A stretch of 64,000 nt of DNA from Cryptomeria japonica (GCF_030272615.1 NC_081413.1:449974538-450038537); one strand, 5' to 3'; counted from the first letter of the stretch, positions 1-10,359 are shown. The notes: generated by a model not told the origin, from the sequence alone. A program made the numbers and translations.

Positions 1-117
1 ATGAATACTGAAAGTGAGATTGCTACCTCGCTACTTGAGTCATGGACATTGGACATGAAGATTTTTGTGCAGAACTTTAAATCTGTTTTTGAGAAATTTC
101 ATTCCTTATTGTCATGA
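1..117 (+). CDS. A-family ORF2, C-terminal end (partial)
   Basis: This open frame of 38 codons ends in TGA and is cut by the window edge at its 5' side, so the ATG at position 1 is probably internal. The residues ATSLLESW and the following Met-Lys, Phe and aromatic positions match the C-terminus of ORF2 in A2 (read on the minus strand near 4090-4180). A2 has a TGA a few codons earlier, while this copy runs on for about nine residues. Because two separately inserted copies keep the same frame, this is probably real coding sequence. The function is unknown. Confidence 0.6.
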   Translation: MNTESEIATSLLESWTLDMKIFVQNFKSVFEKFHSLLS

Positions 118-357
118 ACATCTTCTCTGTGTTATTTTATAAAAAGGATAATTTTCATTACTTTGTCATTGTTGGCAAAGGGGGAGTAGTATACATACAT
201 TGAATGTTTATGCACTTACTTGTAATTTTTGAAAAGGGGGTAGTGTATATGCTTAGGAGGAGTAATTTTGATTGTAGCATCTTTTGTGCTATTGCTGTAA
301 AAACACTTAGATGTCAAAATTTTCCTAAGTGTTGCCATCAATGCCAAAGGGGGAGAT
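118..357 (+). other. A1 3' non-coding region with multiple polypurine tracts
   Basis: Purine runs resembling the true polypurine tract recur at about 174-187, 231-242 and 252-261. The last, AAAGGGGGAGAT (346-357), lies directly before the LTR and is the functional site for plus-strand priming. Repeated copies upstream of the 3' LTR are a known hallmark of Sireviruses. No coding potential is seen. Confidence 0.75.
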
Positions 358-1489
358 TGTTGGCATTTTGATGATTTTTTTATTGTCATTGATAGACGCA
401 GACTTTCTTGATGTATGAGTTATGCTCAACCGGTAATTGTTCCAACAGGTATTGTGTATTATTGAATGAATAGTCTTTAGACTATTCGTATTTTGCAAAG
501 ATGGTTTACCAGTCATAGATTGACTGAAGAGATCAAGCGGTTTGAGGATTTAAAGTGGTACGAAGGACCCAAGCGATAGTTAACTTTTGATCAGAACACT
601 ACGATCTTCCAATCTTCATTTTTGACAACTGGTAATTGGTATATTATATTAACCGGTATATATATGTGAAGAGTTACCAACCAGTATTACTGTAATGTGT
701 GATGAGTTATCATCCACCGACACTTTGGTAGTGTGTTTGTGTTGTGTTACCAAATGTGTCTAGATGCACAGTACCTAGGACCTTGTAGTCTAATTCTATT
801 GGACCGACATAAAATCAGATTCCTTTATATGGACATCATGTCTAGGGTTTGCATGTGTGAGATATAGAATAGAAAAGGTTGTGTGCGATCATTGAAGAAA
901 AGATTAGATCTATGTGAAGAGATAGAGTGTGGAGATATTGAAGACTGAAGTAATGCTAAAATGAATTAACAAGGAGCTGTCAAGGATCTAATTAAGCATA
1001 CTGTGCTATTATCTAGATCATTCACTTGTTGGTTACTAATATCTTCGACAAGTCTGAAACCCTTAACCGGGTAGGCCCAACAAAGCCTTTGTAAATCCTC
1101 TAACAAGGTGGTTCACAACTATGGATCTTAAATCCTCTAATGGGTAGTCTTTAATAGGACTTAACTCCTAATAGAGATCTAGATTCCTAACAAGATTTGT
1201 TCTGGTGAAGAACATTGTATGACCTTAACCAGTCTGGTTACTATTCAGCAGATAGTTACTTGTGAGTTTCTGCTCACCGTGGTTTTTCCCATTTGGGTTT
1301 CCATGTCAAATATCTTATGTTGTGGTGATTGTGCTTTTGTGGGTGAATTCTTTGTTTTCTATTTGGTTTGCACTTATCTTAACTGGTTTATTAGTGAGTC
1401 TGTTTCACCGGTTATCTGCTAAACTATTTACAAGATTGATTACATTATTCTTTGGTATACTAATTCACCCCCTCTCTTAGTATTCATCA
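358..1489 (+). repeat. A1 3' LTR
   Basis: This 1132-bp LTR begins TGTTGGCATT and ends TATTCATCA. It is homologous to both LTRs of A2. It contains ACCGGT palindromes, a perfect 9-bp inverted repeat with a TT spacer (468-487), a TATA-like TTTATATG at 824-831, and a C-rich block just before the 3' terminus. Small open frames inside it (1219-1480) are chance. Confidence 0.88.
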
Positions 1490-1687
1490 GATTCCCAGTT
1501 AGTTATGAATCAAATCAATGATGACTATCAGACAAAAGATGATAAGCTAATGCCTTATAAGAGAATGGTGGATGACTTCAAAAAGTACTTTATGCACATC
1601 ACCTTTTCAAAAATTCAAAGATTGGAAAACAATGTTGTCGATGCAATGGTCAGTATCACCTCACTTCTACAAATTCTAAATAAATAG
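1490..1687 (+). pseudogene. B1 second (archaeal-like) RNase H, C-terminal fragment
   Basis: The frame starts with Asp-Ser-Gln-Leu, where the Asp belongs to the catalytic GDSQ motif of the additional RNase H of Tat-lineage gypsy elements. It runs through KLMPYKRMVDD and an aromatic/Ile-rich stretch parallel to B2 51539-51780. The upstream half of the domain is separated by A1 and lies outside the window. The frame ends at a TAG. About 260 bp of decayed linker follow before integrase. It is non-functional. Confidence 0.7.
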
Positions 1688-1949
1688 AATCATTAAGAAT
1701 TCTTGGTGGAGCAATTTTTTTCCTAGCCTATGATAATTTTGCATCCCAAGTCATCTGTGCCCTGACCAGTTTCGATTCCCCTCTATATGGGAAGATATGT
1801 GACTTCTCAAAAATAATACCCTCCCACCTGACCTATCTCGCAACCAAAAATGAAGCTTCATCAGACAAGTTGCCCACTATACCTTAACCGCTAACACAGT
1901 TTACCACCAAGGTCTTGATGGTATGCTTCTTTGATGCCTCGATTGTAAT

Positions 1950-2604
1950 AAATCTGAATCCACCTTACATGAGCTTCATGAAGGTATTTGTGGCACACAT
2001 TCAAGTGGTCCTATTCTCACCAAGAAACTTCTAAGAATAGGATATTACTAGTCGATAATGGAAAGAGAGTCTTATCAATTTGCTAGGAAATGTCTTAAAT
2101 TCCAAATTCATGGTAACCTCATACATGCACTAGCACAGGAGCTACAAGCATTCACCACATCTTGGCCTCTCTATCAATGTGGACTTGATCTATTAGGAAA
2201 GATTCATCCTTCCTCTTCACATGGACTTAAGTTTATTATCACCCCCACAGAGTCCTTCACCAAGTGGATCGAAGTAGTATCAATGACCACCATGACTACA
2301 AATTAGATTTCATCATTCATCCTCAATTGTCTCATTTGCAGATATGGTATTCCTAGTTCCATCATCATAGATAATGGACGTCCTTTTAAGAATCAATATG
2401 TGCAAGAGCTATGCAAATGATTCAAAATCCAACATCACTTTTCCACACCATACTACCCACAAGGAAATGGCCAAATAGAAGTATCAAACAAAACAATCTT
2501 GTAAATCATCAAGAAAATAGTGAATGATGCTAACAAGGATTTGCATGTACAACTTGATCTAACACTTTGGGCCTACAGAACAAGTATCCACACACCCATG
2601 GGGT
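1950..2604 (+). pseudogene. B1 integrase, N-terminal zinc finger and catalytic core, interrupted by A2
   Basis: A His-X-X-His segment (HELHEGICGTH) is followed by a degenerate Cys pair, the second Cys now Phe. The core carries GLDLLGKI (first Asp), IIIDNGRPFKN (second Asp) and NGQIEVSN (Glu). Stops occur near 2034, 2304, 2418 and 2502. The last codons read toward WAYRTSIHTPMG, where A2 is inserted; the same motif is uninterrupted in B2 (WAYRTSIRTPNG). The family integrates element cDNA, but this copy is dead. Confidence 0.75.
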
Positions 2605-3785
2605 TGATGAATACTAAGAGGGGGGGTGAATTAGTATACAAAAAAATACTGAACTTAAGAAACTTAAATAGTTTAGCAGTAAACTAGTATAACAATTTTA
2701 CTAACAAATTGGTTAACACAAATGCAAACCAAACAACAAATAAGGCATTCACCCACAGAAGCACAATCACCATAACACAATAGATTTTGACATGGAAACC
2801 CAAATGGGAAAAACCATGGTGAGATGAAACTCACAAGTAACTATCTGCAGAGTAGTAACCAGACCGGTTAAGGTCATACAATGTTCTTTACCAGAATAGA
2901 TCTTGTTAGGAATCTCAATCTCTGTTAGGAGATAAGTCCGATTAAAGACTACCTTGTGAGAGGATTTCAGATCCATAGTTGTGAACCACCTTGTTAGAGG
3001 ATTTACAAAGGCTTTTCCAGACCTACCTGGTTAAGGGATACAAACTTGTCGAATATGTGAGTAATCAACAAGTGAGTGATCTAAATACTAGCACAATATG
3101 CTTGATTAGATCCTTGATAGCTCATTGTTAATGCATTTTAGCATTACTCCAGTCTTCAATATCTTCACACTCTATTTCTTCATAGAGACCTAATCTTCTT
3201 CTGTGATCGCACATGGAAAAACTTCATCAACCACACAAAACCCTGACCACTTCCTAAAAACCTAGACATGATGTCCTTATAAAGGAATCTCATTTCATGT
3301 CGGTCCAATAGGATTACATTGCAAGTTCCTAGGTTCATTGCATCTAGACACATTTGGTAGCATGACACAAAATTACAGTCAAAGTGTTGGTGGATGCTAA
3401 CTCATCACAAAAATATCGGTTGGTAACTCATTCACAGAGTATTACCAGTTCATACAACTCTACTGATTATTGGTTGGAAACTCATCACAAAGTAATACAA
3501 GTTCAAATATTAAATTGATTACCGATTGACAAAAATGAAGACTAGGGAAATGATAACTGTCGCTTTAGTTCCTTCATTCCACTTGAGATCCTTGAACCGC
3601 TTGAGGTCTTCATACCACTTGGGATCGGTAAACACTTTCTACAAAACACTGATAGTCTAAAGACTATAATACATAATAATGGTTGGAACAAATACCGGTT
3701 GAGCATAACTCATACATACAAAAATTGATCTCAAAGTGTGTGTCCATCAATGACAATCACAACAACATCATAAAAAATGCCAACA
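2605..3785 (-). repeat. A2 3' LTR
   Basis: This 1181-bp LTR is bounded by TGATGAATAC and GCCAACA on the plus strand. The inverted repeat ATAGTCT-AA-AGACTAT lies at 3652-3667, and a TATA-like CCTTATAAAG at 3275-3284. On the internal side it abuts the polypurine tract. Short open frames (2767-2976, 3180-3368) have homologous partners in the other LTR and are not genes. Confidence 0.88.
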
Positions 3786-4089
3786 ATCTCCCCCTTTGGC
3801 ATTGATGGAAACACTTAGGAAATTTTTTTGACATCTAAGTGCTTACAACAAAAATATGCCATGATCAAAATTACTCCCCCTAAGCATATACACTATCCCT
3901 CTTGCAGAAAATACAATGTATACTAGTCCCTTACAGAGATAAACATGAAAGTATATATAACATGCATCAAAATTTTAAATATAGAATACTACTCCCCCTT
4001 TGCCAACAATGACAAAGTGCAGTTGAATAACCCCTGTTTCCCTTATCATTAAAATCATAAGTGTTTATGACAATAAAGAGTGAAACTTG
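3786..4089 (-). other. A2 3' non-coding region with polypurine tracts
   Basis: Read on the minus strand, AAAGGGGGAGAT (3786-3797) directly precedes the 3' LTR. Further purine-rich copies lie near 3874-3884, 3895-3902 and 3992-4002. These correspond to the repeated tracts in A1. No gene is seen. Confidence 0.7.
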
Positions 4090-7000
4090 TCAAAAAATGA
4101 TTTTGAAGTCTTGCATAAATGTCTTCATGGATAAAGACCATGACTCAAGCAATGAGGTAGCAACCTCACTTTCTGTTTGCATCTAGAAAACCTGTTCCTC
4201 CATGGCATCCAAGGTACTCATCTCTTGAGTGACCATTAAGGCCTCCAGATTGAGATATCATTTCTGAAGTATTTGTAGTCTTGGTAGTAGAACTAGTTGA
4301 AGTTCCTATAAATCTCGTGTCTGGTTGCTAATCTCTAACTCTATTCTTGCAATCTAGAGTTGAAACCGGTGAACAGTTTGCCCAAATGTGGTGAAGGAAT
4401 CATAGGGTGTCTTGAAGGTGCTTATGTATGTCTGCAAATCAAATTGTAGTTTGTCTTTCTAAGAAAGCACATCATCACAGAATAGATGGGGTTGCCATAT
4501 CTTACCAAGCAATAGATTCCCCTCATCCATAGCATCTCTTATGTCCTTCTATGCCTTCTGAAGTTTAGACTAGAGCTCATTTAACTTCTTCACTAAGGTA
4601 GTGTTCAGTGCCTTTTGATGCTTCTTTTGAGCATTGGCTTTAGCAGCATCTTCCAGGCATTGCACCTGGTCCTCCACAACTGTGCATAAGAGTTTCAGTT
4701 GAGCTAGAGAGGAATCAGTACTTGGGAGGTTGGTACTGAGAATAAAATTGGTAAGAGTTTCCACCGCAATTTGAATAACATCTTGCTCCTTCTTCCTCCT
4801 TAGCACTTCCAGTCGCTCTTGGGCAAGCTTAATGCTTTACAGAAACTACGTTTCATTTGCTGATTGGAGGTCAATGGGACTGGTAATATCAGTTGGTTTG
4901 GCTTGACTACCAGTTTCCTTTGGGGTCTCCACTTGTATGCTCTTTGCCACTTCCTCCTTGTCCTTGGCTTTTTTCTTTTCTTCTTTTGCCTTCTTTTGCT
5001 CCTCTACTTCTTTCTTTATTTTCTCTTCTTCCTTCTTCCTTTCTTCTTCTTTTCACTTCTCTTCTTCTTTCTTCTCCTCTTCCTTATTCTTCTTCTCCTC
5101 TTCCTGTTTCTTCTTCTCCTCTTCCTGCTTCCTCTTCTCCTCTTCTTTTCTCTTCTCCTCTTCCTGTTTCTTTTCTTCTTCCTTCTTCTTCTTATCCTCT
5201 TCTTGTTTCTTCTTCTCCTCTTCCTGCTTCTTCTTCTCCTCTTCTTTTCTCTTCTCCTCTTCCTATTTCTTTTCTTCTTCTTTTCTCTTCTCTTCTTCCT
5301 CTTTGCTCTTTTTCTCCTCTTCTGTTTGTTTCCTCTTCTCTTTCTATTTTCTCTTTTCCTCTTGTTTCTTTTTCTCATTCTCTGCTTTCTCTCTATCAAC
5401 CTTTTCTTTGTCCTATTTCTCCTTGTCCACTTTCTCTTTGTCAAATTTATCATTTTCTATATCCGGGGTGACATTTTCACCATCCAAAGCATCAACATCA
5501 ATAGGGTCCATTTGTTCAGTGACCAGTTCTCCTGCACTATCATACACCCTATCCGGTTTTTCAATTTTTGGTTCTTATTCATCCTTCTTGTTGGCTTCAG
5601 ACACTTGGTGCAACCTCAGAGTGGCTTTGGCATGAGAGTGGGTATCTTTTACCACTTCTGGGACTTTCCCTTCTAGCAACAAGAGTCTCCTTCTTCTCAT
5701 GAAGAAGAGGCCTTTATATTTTTCCATAACTTCATAAAGTTCTAAATTAGACACATCAGGAAAATATTGATCAAATATTTCCTCTCTTATTTCTTGTTCC
5801 TTTTCTATGGCAATGCACCATTTGTTATCTAAAGAATTGTATAAAGAATCTGGTGTCACAGATTTAATTTCTGATGGTGATCGGTCATTAATACATAAAT
5901 ATTGAATGACTTCCTATTCTACTTCCTCTTTCTCATTATCTTTGAAATCATCAAAATAATCTACTAAATCACTCAGCAGTTTTCTCTTAATATTCTTGAT
6001 AGTTATTTGACAGTGTATCAAAGGTTTGTAAGAGGAAATATCAATATTTACCAGTGTTGATGATGCCATTTCATTGCTGGTTGTCTTTGTCTTCTTCCTC
6101 GTTTGCCTAGTCTTCTTGGGTTTTTCTTCAGATTATGTGTCCTTTGAGTCTGGTGTGTTGCCTTTTTTCTTCCTCTTCCTCTCAAATACCTTGGCGGGTG
6201 CAACTTCTGGTTTCTTTTTTGCCAGTGACCACTTGGTCACTTTAGGACTTGCTAAAGTAACTGATGCCGATACAGATGGCACTGCCTTTCCCTTATTTAC
6301 TGAAGGCTCTTCAACTAGTGTAACCCTTTCCAGATAGGTGCCAGTTCTCTTCTTCTTAGGATCAAGCGGTGAGGCAAGTAGGGCAGAAGCATACCTGTCT
6401 AGCATATCATACATTACCTCATATCCCATAGGTTCCACCTTTTCTTTTATAGGCTCAACCACCTCCATTATACACTCATCTACTTTGATGGTGAAGCAGA
6501 CGTCCTCTTCATACTTCCTGACAATATCACTAGATATTCTCACCCTTTGGCTCATCTTGCGTCTGAACTCATCAAAGTATTTGTTCAGGACTCTAGGATA
6601 ACTAGTTCCAACCACTTGAAGACTTTCTCTGATTTGCATGGTAACTAGTTGGTCAATAGACCACTAAATATCACTGACTCCTAGGAAATAGCCTTGGAAG
6701 TAGAAGAACAATCCGACCAATAGTTGTCCAAATTTAAATTTCAAGCCATTGTCTTGTTTAATTGACTTCAGGTTCACCAGAAGTTGCCTTTGTATACAGG
6801 TGCATAAATCAAACGAGGCATCTTCCATGATCATCCTATAGGCAACATTTACCGCTACAACAAAGATAGAGTTAATTCTGCTAGCATAAAATGTCTGGTA
6901 ACCTATCACCATGCAGGCATATTGACCAGATTTTCCTTGATGGTATTGACGGTCATTCCCTGTTGGTCACTCACAGAACTAGTGAGCTTGGTCATTTCTA

Positions 7001-7430
7001 TCTTAATGACTTTCCTTAGGGCTGGCACATCTCCAATGTTATAGAAACCGGTGACGACATGAATCACTTTTGGTCTAATGTCATATGTCCACTCTAAATA
7101 CATTTTGTCACCATGCACCCTACTTCAAATGATGTGGATGTGATCATCTGTAAATTCTTCAAGGAAGTAGACCACATTGTGAAGATTCTTCTTTTCCAAG
7201 ATGTTGTATTCTAGTTTGATCTTCTTGTCCTTCCCGCAGAATAAGCTTAACTGAGAATGGATCACTAGAGATCCTAGGTCTTCAATTTTACAGTCAATAT
7301 AATTTGAAATACCTTCCTTAGCTATAACACTAGCAGGTATTTGGGATAGGGTATTATATTTCACCTTCCGTTGGATGAAATCTACCAAATAAATGGGTGT
7401 ACTAGAACAAGAATGTGATGCCGAAGCCAT
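4090..7430 (-). pseudogene. A2 ORF2: long coiled-coil protein of unknown function
   Basis: It starts at MASASHSCSS, about 440 bp after ORF1, and reads for about 1100 codons with one frameshift near 6910 and about a dozen in-frame stops. It has three parts. The first is a mixed N-terminal region of about 400 residues with phrases such as LEWTYDIRPKVIHVVTGF and MTVNTIKENLVN. The second is a Glu/Lys-only coiled coil (about 4980-5450). The third is a helical C-terminal region of about 300 residues ending ATSLLESW. No polymerase or integrase motif is present. The C-terminus is also open in A1. A lysine-rich spacer with VFERKRKKK could be a nuclear signal. It might be an env-like or Tat-type extra ORF that replaced pol; I do not recognise a family. 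Confidence 0.6.
4975..5460 (-). repeat. Glu/Lys-coding low-complexity purine tract in A2 ORF2
   Basis: On the minus strand this stretch is almost pure A/G. In the ORF2 frame it encodes strings of Glu, Glu, Lys with occasional Gln or Arg, i.e. a charged single helix or coiled coil. The next frame gives an Arg/Lys-rich chain, and the plus strand gives Phe/Leu/Ser chains; both are artefacts of composition. Replication slippage probably expanded it. Confidence 0.8.
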
Positions 7431-7871
7431 GATAAACAAAGAAACTCAAAAAATACCTTCACAAGTCAAGATTTAGGGATTGCAAATTCCACTTCGCCAC
7501 ACACTACTTCAGTTGCTGGATTACCGCTTTGAGTTCTACACTTGACCGATTGATATTATCTTCTGATTCTTCTTCAAAGTTTTGAAATCTCTTTGAATCG
7601 CAAGATAAATCACCTTTTGTCGTTCTACACTTGAAAACTTCTTCACTCGCAAATTGATAAGTGAAAATGACTTGAAAATCCCTTTTAAATGAATTCTTCA
7701 CCTACCATAATAAATGCTCCACCATTAGGGCATAAACCCTAATTTGCCTTTTACTGTTTCTGGTCTTCTGCCAATTGATAGGTATCACATACCGATTAAG
7801 GTCTTTTATCAGTGTAAACTGGGGGTTTGAAACATTTCACCGATTTATTTCCCCCTAAGCTTTTTCGTAGC
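7431..7871 (-). other. A2 inter-ORF spacer
   Basis: This spacer lies between the ORF1 stop and the ORF2 start. A 65-codon open frame (7504-7701) has no recognisable motif. I see no internal polymerase fragment, so pol appears cleanly absent rather than decayed here. Confidence 0.5.
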
Positions 7872-9152
7872 TTAGTTTGCCAGTTTAGAGATTTCCATAC
7901 TAGGTGCAGAAACCGGTTCTTCTTGAGTCACTTCTTCTGGCTTCTTTTTCCAAGTTTTCTTCATATCTACTTGAATAGTTTCAACATCAATCTTTCCTTC
8001 TAGAATGACCGCTATATCATTTGATATATTCTTTCTCGTTCTGCAAAATCTTGCTATGTGACCCGATTTGTTGCAATGATAGCAAACCATTCTAGGTACT
8101 CTCCAAGGTCCATTATTCATGTTTCCATTCTTCCTTCTGCATGTTGCAGAAGTGTGACCATTACCATGATAGATCAAATAGGTTTCTCTCCATCTAGTTG
8201 CCGCTTGATAGCCACCTCTACATGACTGATGATTATAGGTATTAAATTGGTTTGGATTCCGGTTCCCAGAGGGTTCAGAAAATACTACTTGACTCCTTTG
8301 AGGATACCTTCTGGTGTTGTGCATGGCAGACCTGCATTCAAATTCTCTATGTCCAAACTTGTTGCATGCATAACAATGTCCATTGAATCTATTGGATCTA
8401 GGCTTATTGTTTAGAAAGTAAGGAAAGTTATTGTAAGCCTTATTTCTACATACATTAGCAGTATGTCCTTCCTTGAGACAATTAAAGAAAATAGGTTTGA
8501 ACTTTTTCTTACCTTTATCCTTTGATGTCAGTTGTTTCTTTGATGCTACATCTTTTTCTTCAGAGGTCTCACCTTCCTCATACCCAGAGAAATCAAGTCC
8601 GTTAGTATTCTTTACCGGTTTAGCTGATTCAAGCTTTTTCTCTAGCTTAACAGTGCTCCTATTGAATTTGGCAAGTATTTCCTTTGAGTCAGTGAGTCCT
8701 TTGGAAATAGTAGCATTGGATTCCTTCAAAGTTGCATTCTCAGAAATAGCCATGGTTAATTCACCTTGCATTTCATCTTTTTCCACTTTACTCTCTTGGA
8801 GATGAGCGGTAAGTGCACTGATTTCTTGCTTCAGCTTGGAGATCTCATGATCTTTGTCCTTTACTAGATCTTCAACTTTTCTCTGGTTCTCTAGCTCTTG
8901 ACACATCTTGATAGTCAGTCCTTCAAGTTCCCTTCTTAGGTTGGCATTAGACTCATTCATTTTTTCAACTTCTTCAACTAGGGCTTCCATGTCCACTTCA
9001 TCAGAGGAACTGTTTTCAGTTAGTTCCATCAGTTTCTTAGCATGCTCTCTTCTTTCTGTGAGAGAGGCCTTATATTTGACTTTGAGTTCATCATAGGCTT
9101 TCTTAGTCTGAGTGAGCCAATGAGTAAGTTCCCTCACAGTGTATTCCCCCAT
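7872..9152 (-). CDS. A2 ORF1: truncated gag-like protein with coiled coil and four zinc-knuckle positions
   Basis: This is an uninterrupted frame of 426 residues. I chose the start MGEYTVRELTHW because upstream codons run into the primer-binding site and LTR. Residues about 15-190 form a heptad-like, Glu/Lys/Leu-rich coiled coil. A linker with GLDFSGYEEGE follows, then four CX2CX4HX4C positions. The second (CYACNKFGHREFEC) and fourth (CYHCNKSGHIARFC) are complete. The first has Phe for its first Cys, and the third has Tyr for its first two Cys. The usual copia gag N-terminus (DUF4219/UBN2 type) is absent, so it resembles only the C-terminal half of a Sirevirus gag. It probably packages element RNA. 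It is the only fully open long frame in this element. Confidence 0.75.
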   Translation of the reverse strand: MGEYTVRELTHWLTQTKKAYDELKVKYKASLTERREHAKKLMELTENSSSDEVDMEALVEEVEKMNESNANLRRELEGLTIKMCQELENQRKVEDLVKDKDHEISKLKQEISALTAHLQESKVEKDEMQGELTMAISENATLKESNATISKGLTDSKEILAKFNRSTVKLEKKLESAKPVKNTNGLDFSGYEEGETSEEKDVASKKQLTSKDKGKKKFKPIFFNCLKEGHTANVCRNKAYNNFPYFLNNKPRSNRFNGHCYACNKFGHREFECRSAMHNTRRYPQRSQVVFSEPSGNRNPNQFNTYNHQSCRGGYQAATRWRETYLIYHGNGHTSATCRRKNGNMNNGPWRVPRMVCYHCNKSGHIARFCRTRKNISNDIAVILEGKIDVETIQVDMKKTWKKKPEEVTQEEPVSAPSMEISKLAN

Positions 9153-9188
9153 ATCTGTTTCCAAGTGGTTAAACTTATAGAAAGATTG

Positions 9189-9200
9189 GATCTGATACCA
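9189..9200 (-). other. A2 primer-binding site (initiator Met tRNA type)
   Basis: The minus strand reads TGGTATCAGATC two bases after the 5' LTR end. The copia standard complementary to initiator tRNA-Met is TGGTATCAGAGC; one base differs. It fixes the element orientation. Confidence 0.85.
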
Positions 9201-9202
9201 AT

Positions 9203-10359
9203 TGATGAATACTAAGAGGGGGGGTGAAATAGTATACAAAAAAATACTGAACTTAAACACTTAAACAATTTAGCAGTAAACTGGTATAACAGTTTTACCA
9301 AAAAACTAGTTAACACAAATGAAAACCAAACAACAAATAAGGCATTCACTCATAGAAGCACAATCACCATAAAACAATAGATTTTGACGTGGAAACCCAA
9401 ATGGGAAAAACCATAGTGAGATGAAACTCACAAGTAACTATCTGCAAAATAGTAACCAGACCGGTTAAGGTCATACAATGTTCTTTACCAGAATAGATCC
9501 TGTTAGGAATCTCGATCTCTGTTAGGAGATAAGTCCGATTAAAGACTACCTTGTGAGAGGATTTTAGATCCACAGTTGTGAACCACCTTGTTAGAGGATT
9601 TACAAAGGCTTTGCCAAGCCTACTCGGTTAAGGGTTATAGACTTGTCAAAGATGTGAGTAATCAACAAGTGAGTGATCTAAATACTAGCATAGTATGCTT
9701 GATTAGATCCTTGATAGCTCATTGTTAATGCATTTTAGCATTACTTCAGTCTTCAATATCTTCAAACTCTATTTCTTCACACAGACCTAATCTTCTTTTG
9801 TGATTGCACATGCAAAAACTTCATCAACCACACAAAACCCTGACCACTTCCTAAAACCTTAGACATGATGTCCTTATAAAGGAATCTGATTTCATGTTGG
9901 TCCAATAGGATTACATTGCAAGTTCCAAGGTTCATTGCATCTAGACACATTTGGTAACATGGCACAAAATCATCGTCAAAGTGTCAATGGATGGTAACTC
10001 ATCACAGAGTATTACTGGTTCATACAACTTTACCAATTACTAGTTGGAAACTCATCACAGAGTAATACCGGTTCAAATGTTAAACCAATTACCGGTTGAC
10101 AAAAATGAAGACTAGTAAAATGATAACTGCCACTTTAGTTCCTTCATTCTGCTTGAGATCCTTGAACCGTTTGACGTCTTCATACCACTTGGGATCAGTA
10201 AACACTTTCTGCAAAACACCGATAGTCTAAAGACTATAATACATAATACCGGTTGGACCAAATACCGGTTGAGCATAATGCATACATACAAAAAGTGATC
10301 TCACAGCAAGTGTGTGTCCATCAATGACAATCACAACAACATCATCAAAAATGCCAACA
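9203..10359 (-). repeat. A2 5' LTR
   Basis: This 1157-bp LTR is homologous to 2605-3785. It contains four ACCGGT palindromes (10067, 10091, 10248, 10264) and the inverted repeat ATAGTCT-AA-AGACTAT at 10222-10237. As the upstream LTR it would drive transcription. Confidence 0.88.
9872..9882 (-). promoter_or_regulatory. TATA-like site in A2 5' LTR
   Basis: The minus strand reads CCTTTATAAGG, which is palindromic. It lies mid-LTR and recurs at the same place in the other A-family LTRs. Its promoter role is inferred from position. Confidence 0.45.

Larger units (their letters stand above)
1..1489 (+). mobile_element. A1: 3' end of a Sirevirus-like non-autonomous LTR retrotransposon
   Basis: This is the 3' part of an A-family element that enters from the left edge. 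It holds the last codons of ORF2, a 3' non-coding stretch with repeated polypurine tracts, and a complete 3' LTR. It matches the reverse complement of element A2 (2605-10359) along its whole length, which defines the boundaries. It sits inside the second RNase H of gypsy B1: codons for the conserved Asp-Ser-Gln-Leu resume directly after its last base. The 5-bp target duplication should be GATTC (1490-1494), with its partner outside the window. No polymerase is visible. Assignment to a Sirevirus-like group rests on the multiple polypurine tracts and is inference. Confidence 0.85.
2605..10359 (-). mobile_element. A2: complete non-autonomous Sirevirus-like LTR retrotransposon with gag-like ORF1 and a novel ORF2
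   Basis: On the minus strand the order is 5' LTR (9203-10359), primer-binding site, ORF1 with zinc knuckles, ORF2, polypurine tracts, then 3' LTR (2605-3785). No protease, integrase, reverse transcriptase or RNase H motif is visible in the 5.4-kb interior. The flanking bases share GGGG (2600-2603 and 10361-10364). The exact duplication is ambiguous because the LTR ends can be set one base either way. The two LTRs differ by about 7-8% over the first 200 bases compared by eye, so the insertion is not recent. Mobilisation would need enzymes supplied by a copia relative. Confidence 0.85.

Noticed and set aside
1219-1480. Hydrophobic small frames resembling membrane peptides
   Set aside because: They lie inside the A1 LTR and are not conserved as frames in the A2 LTRs.
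5016-5453. Arg/Lys-rich minus-strand frame
   Set aside because: It is one base out of the ORF2 frame and limited to the purine tract.
4864-5676. Long plus-strand frames rich in Phe, Leu and Ser that look like a membrane protein
   Set aside because: They are the complement of the Glu/Lys coiled-coil tract of A2 ORF2. The minus-strand frame continues on both sides in the same phase.
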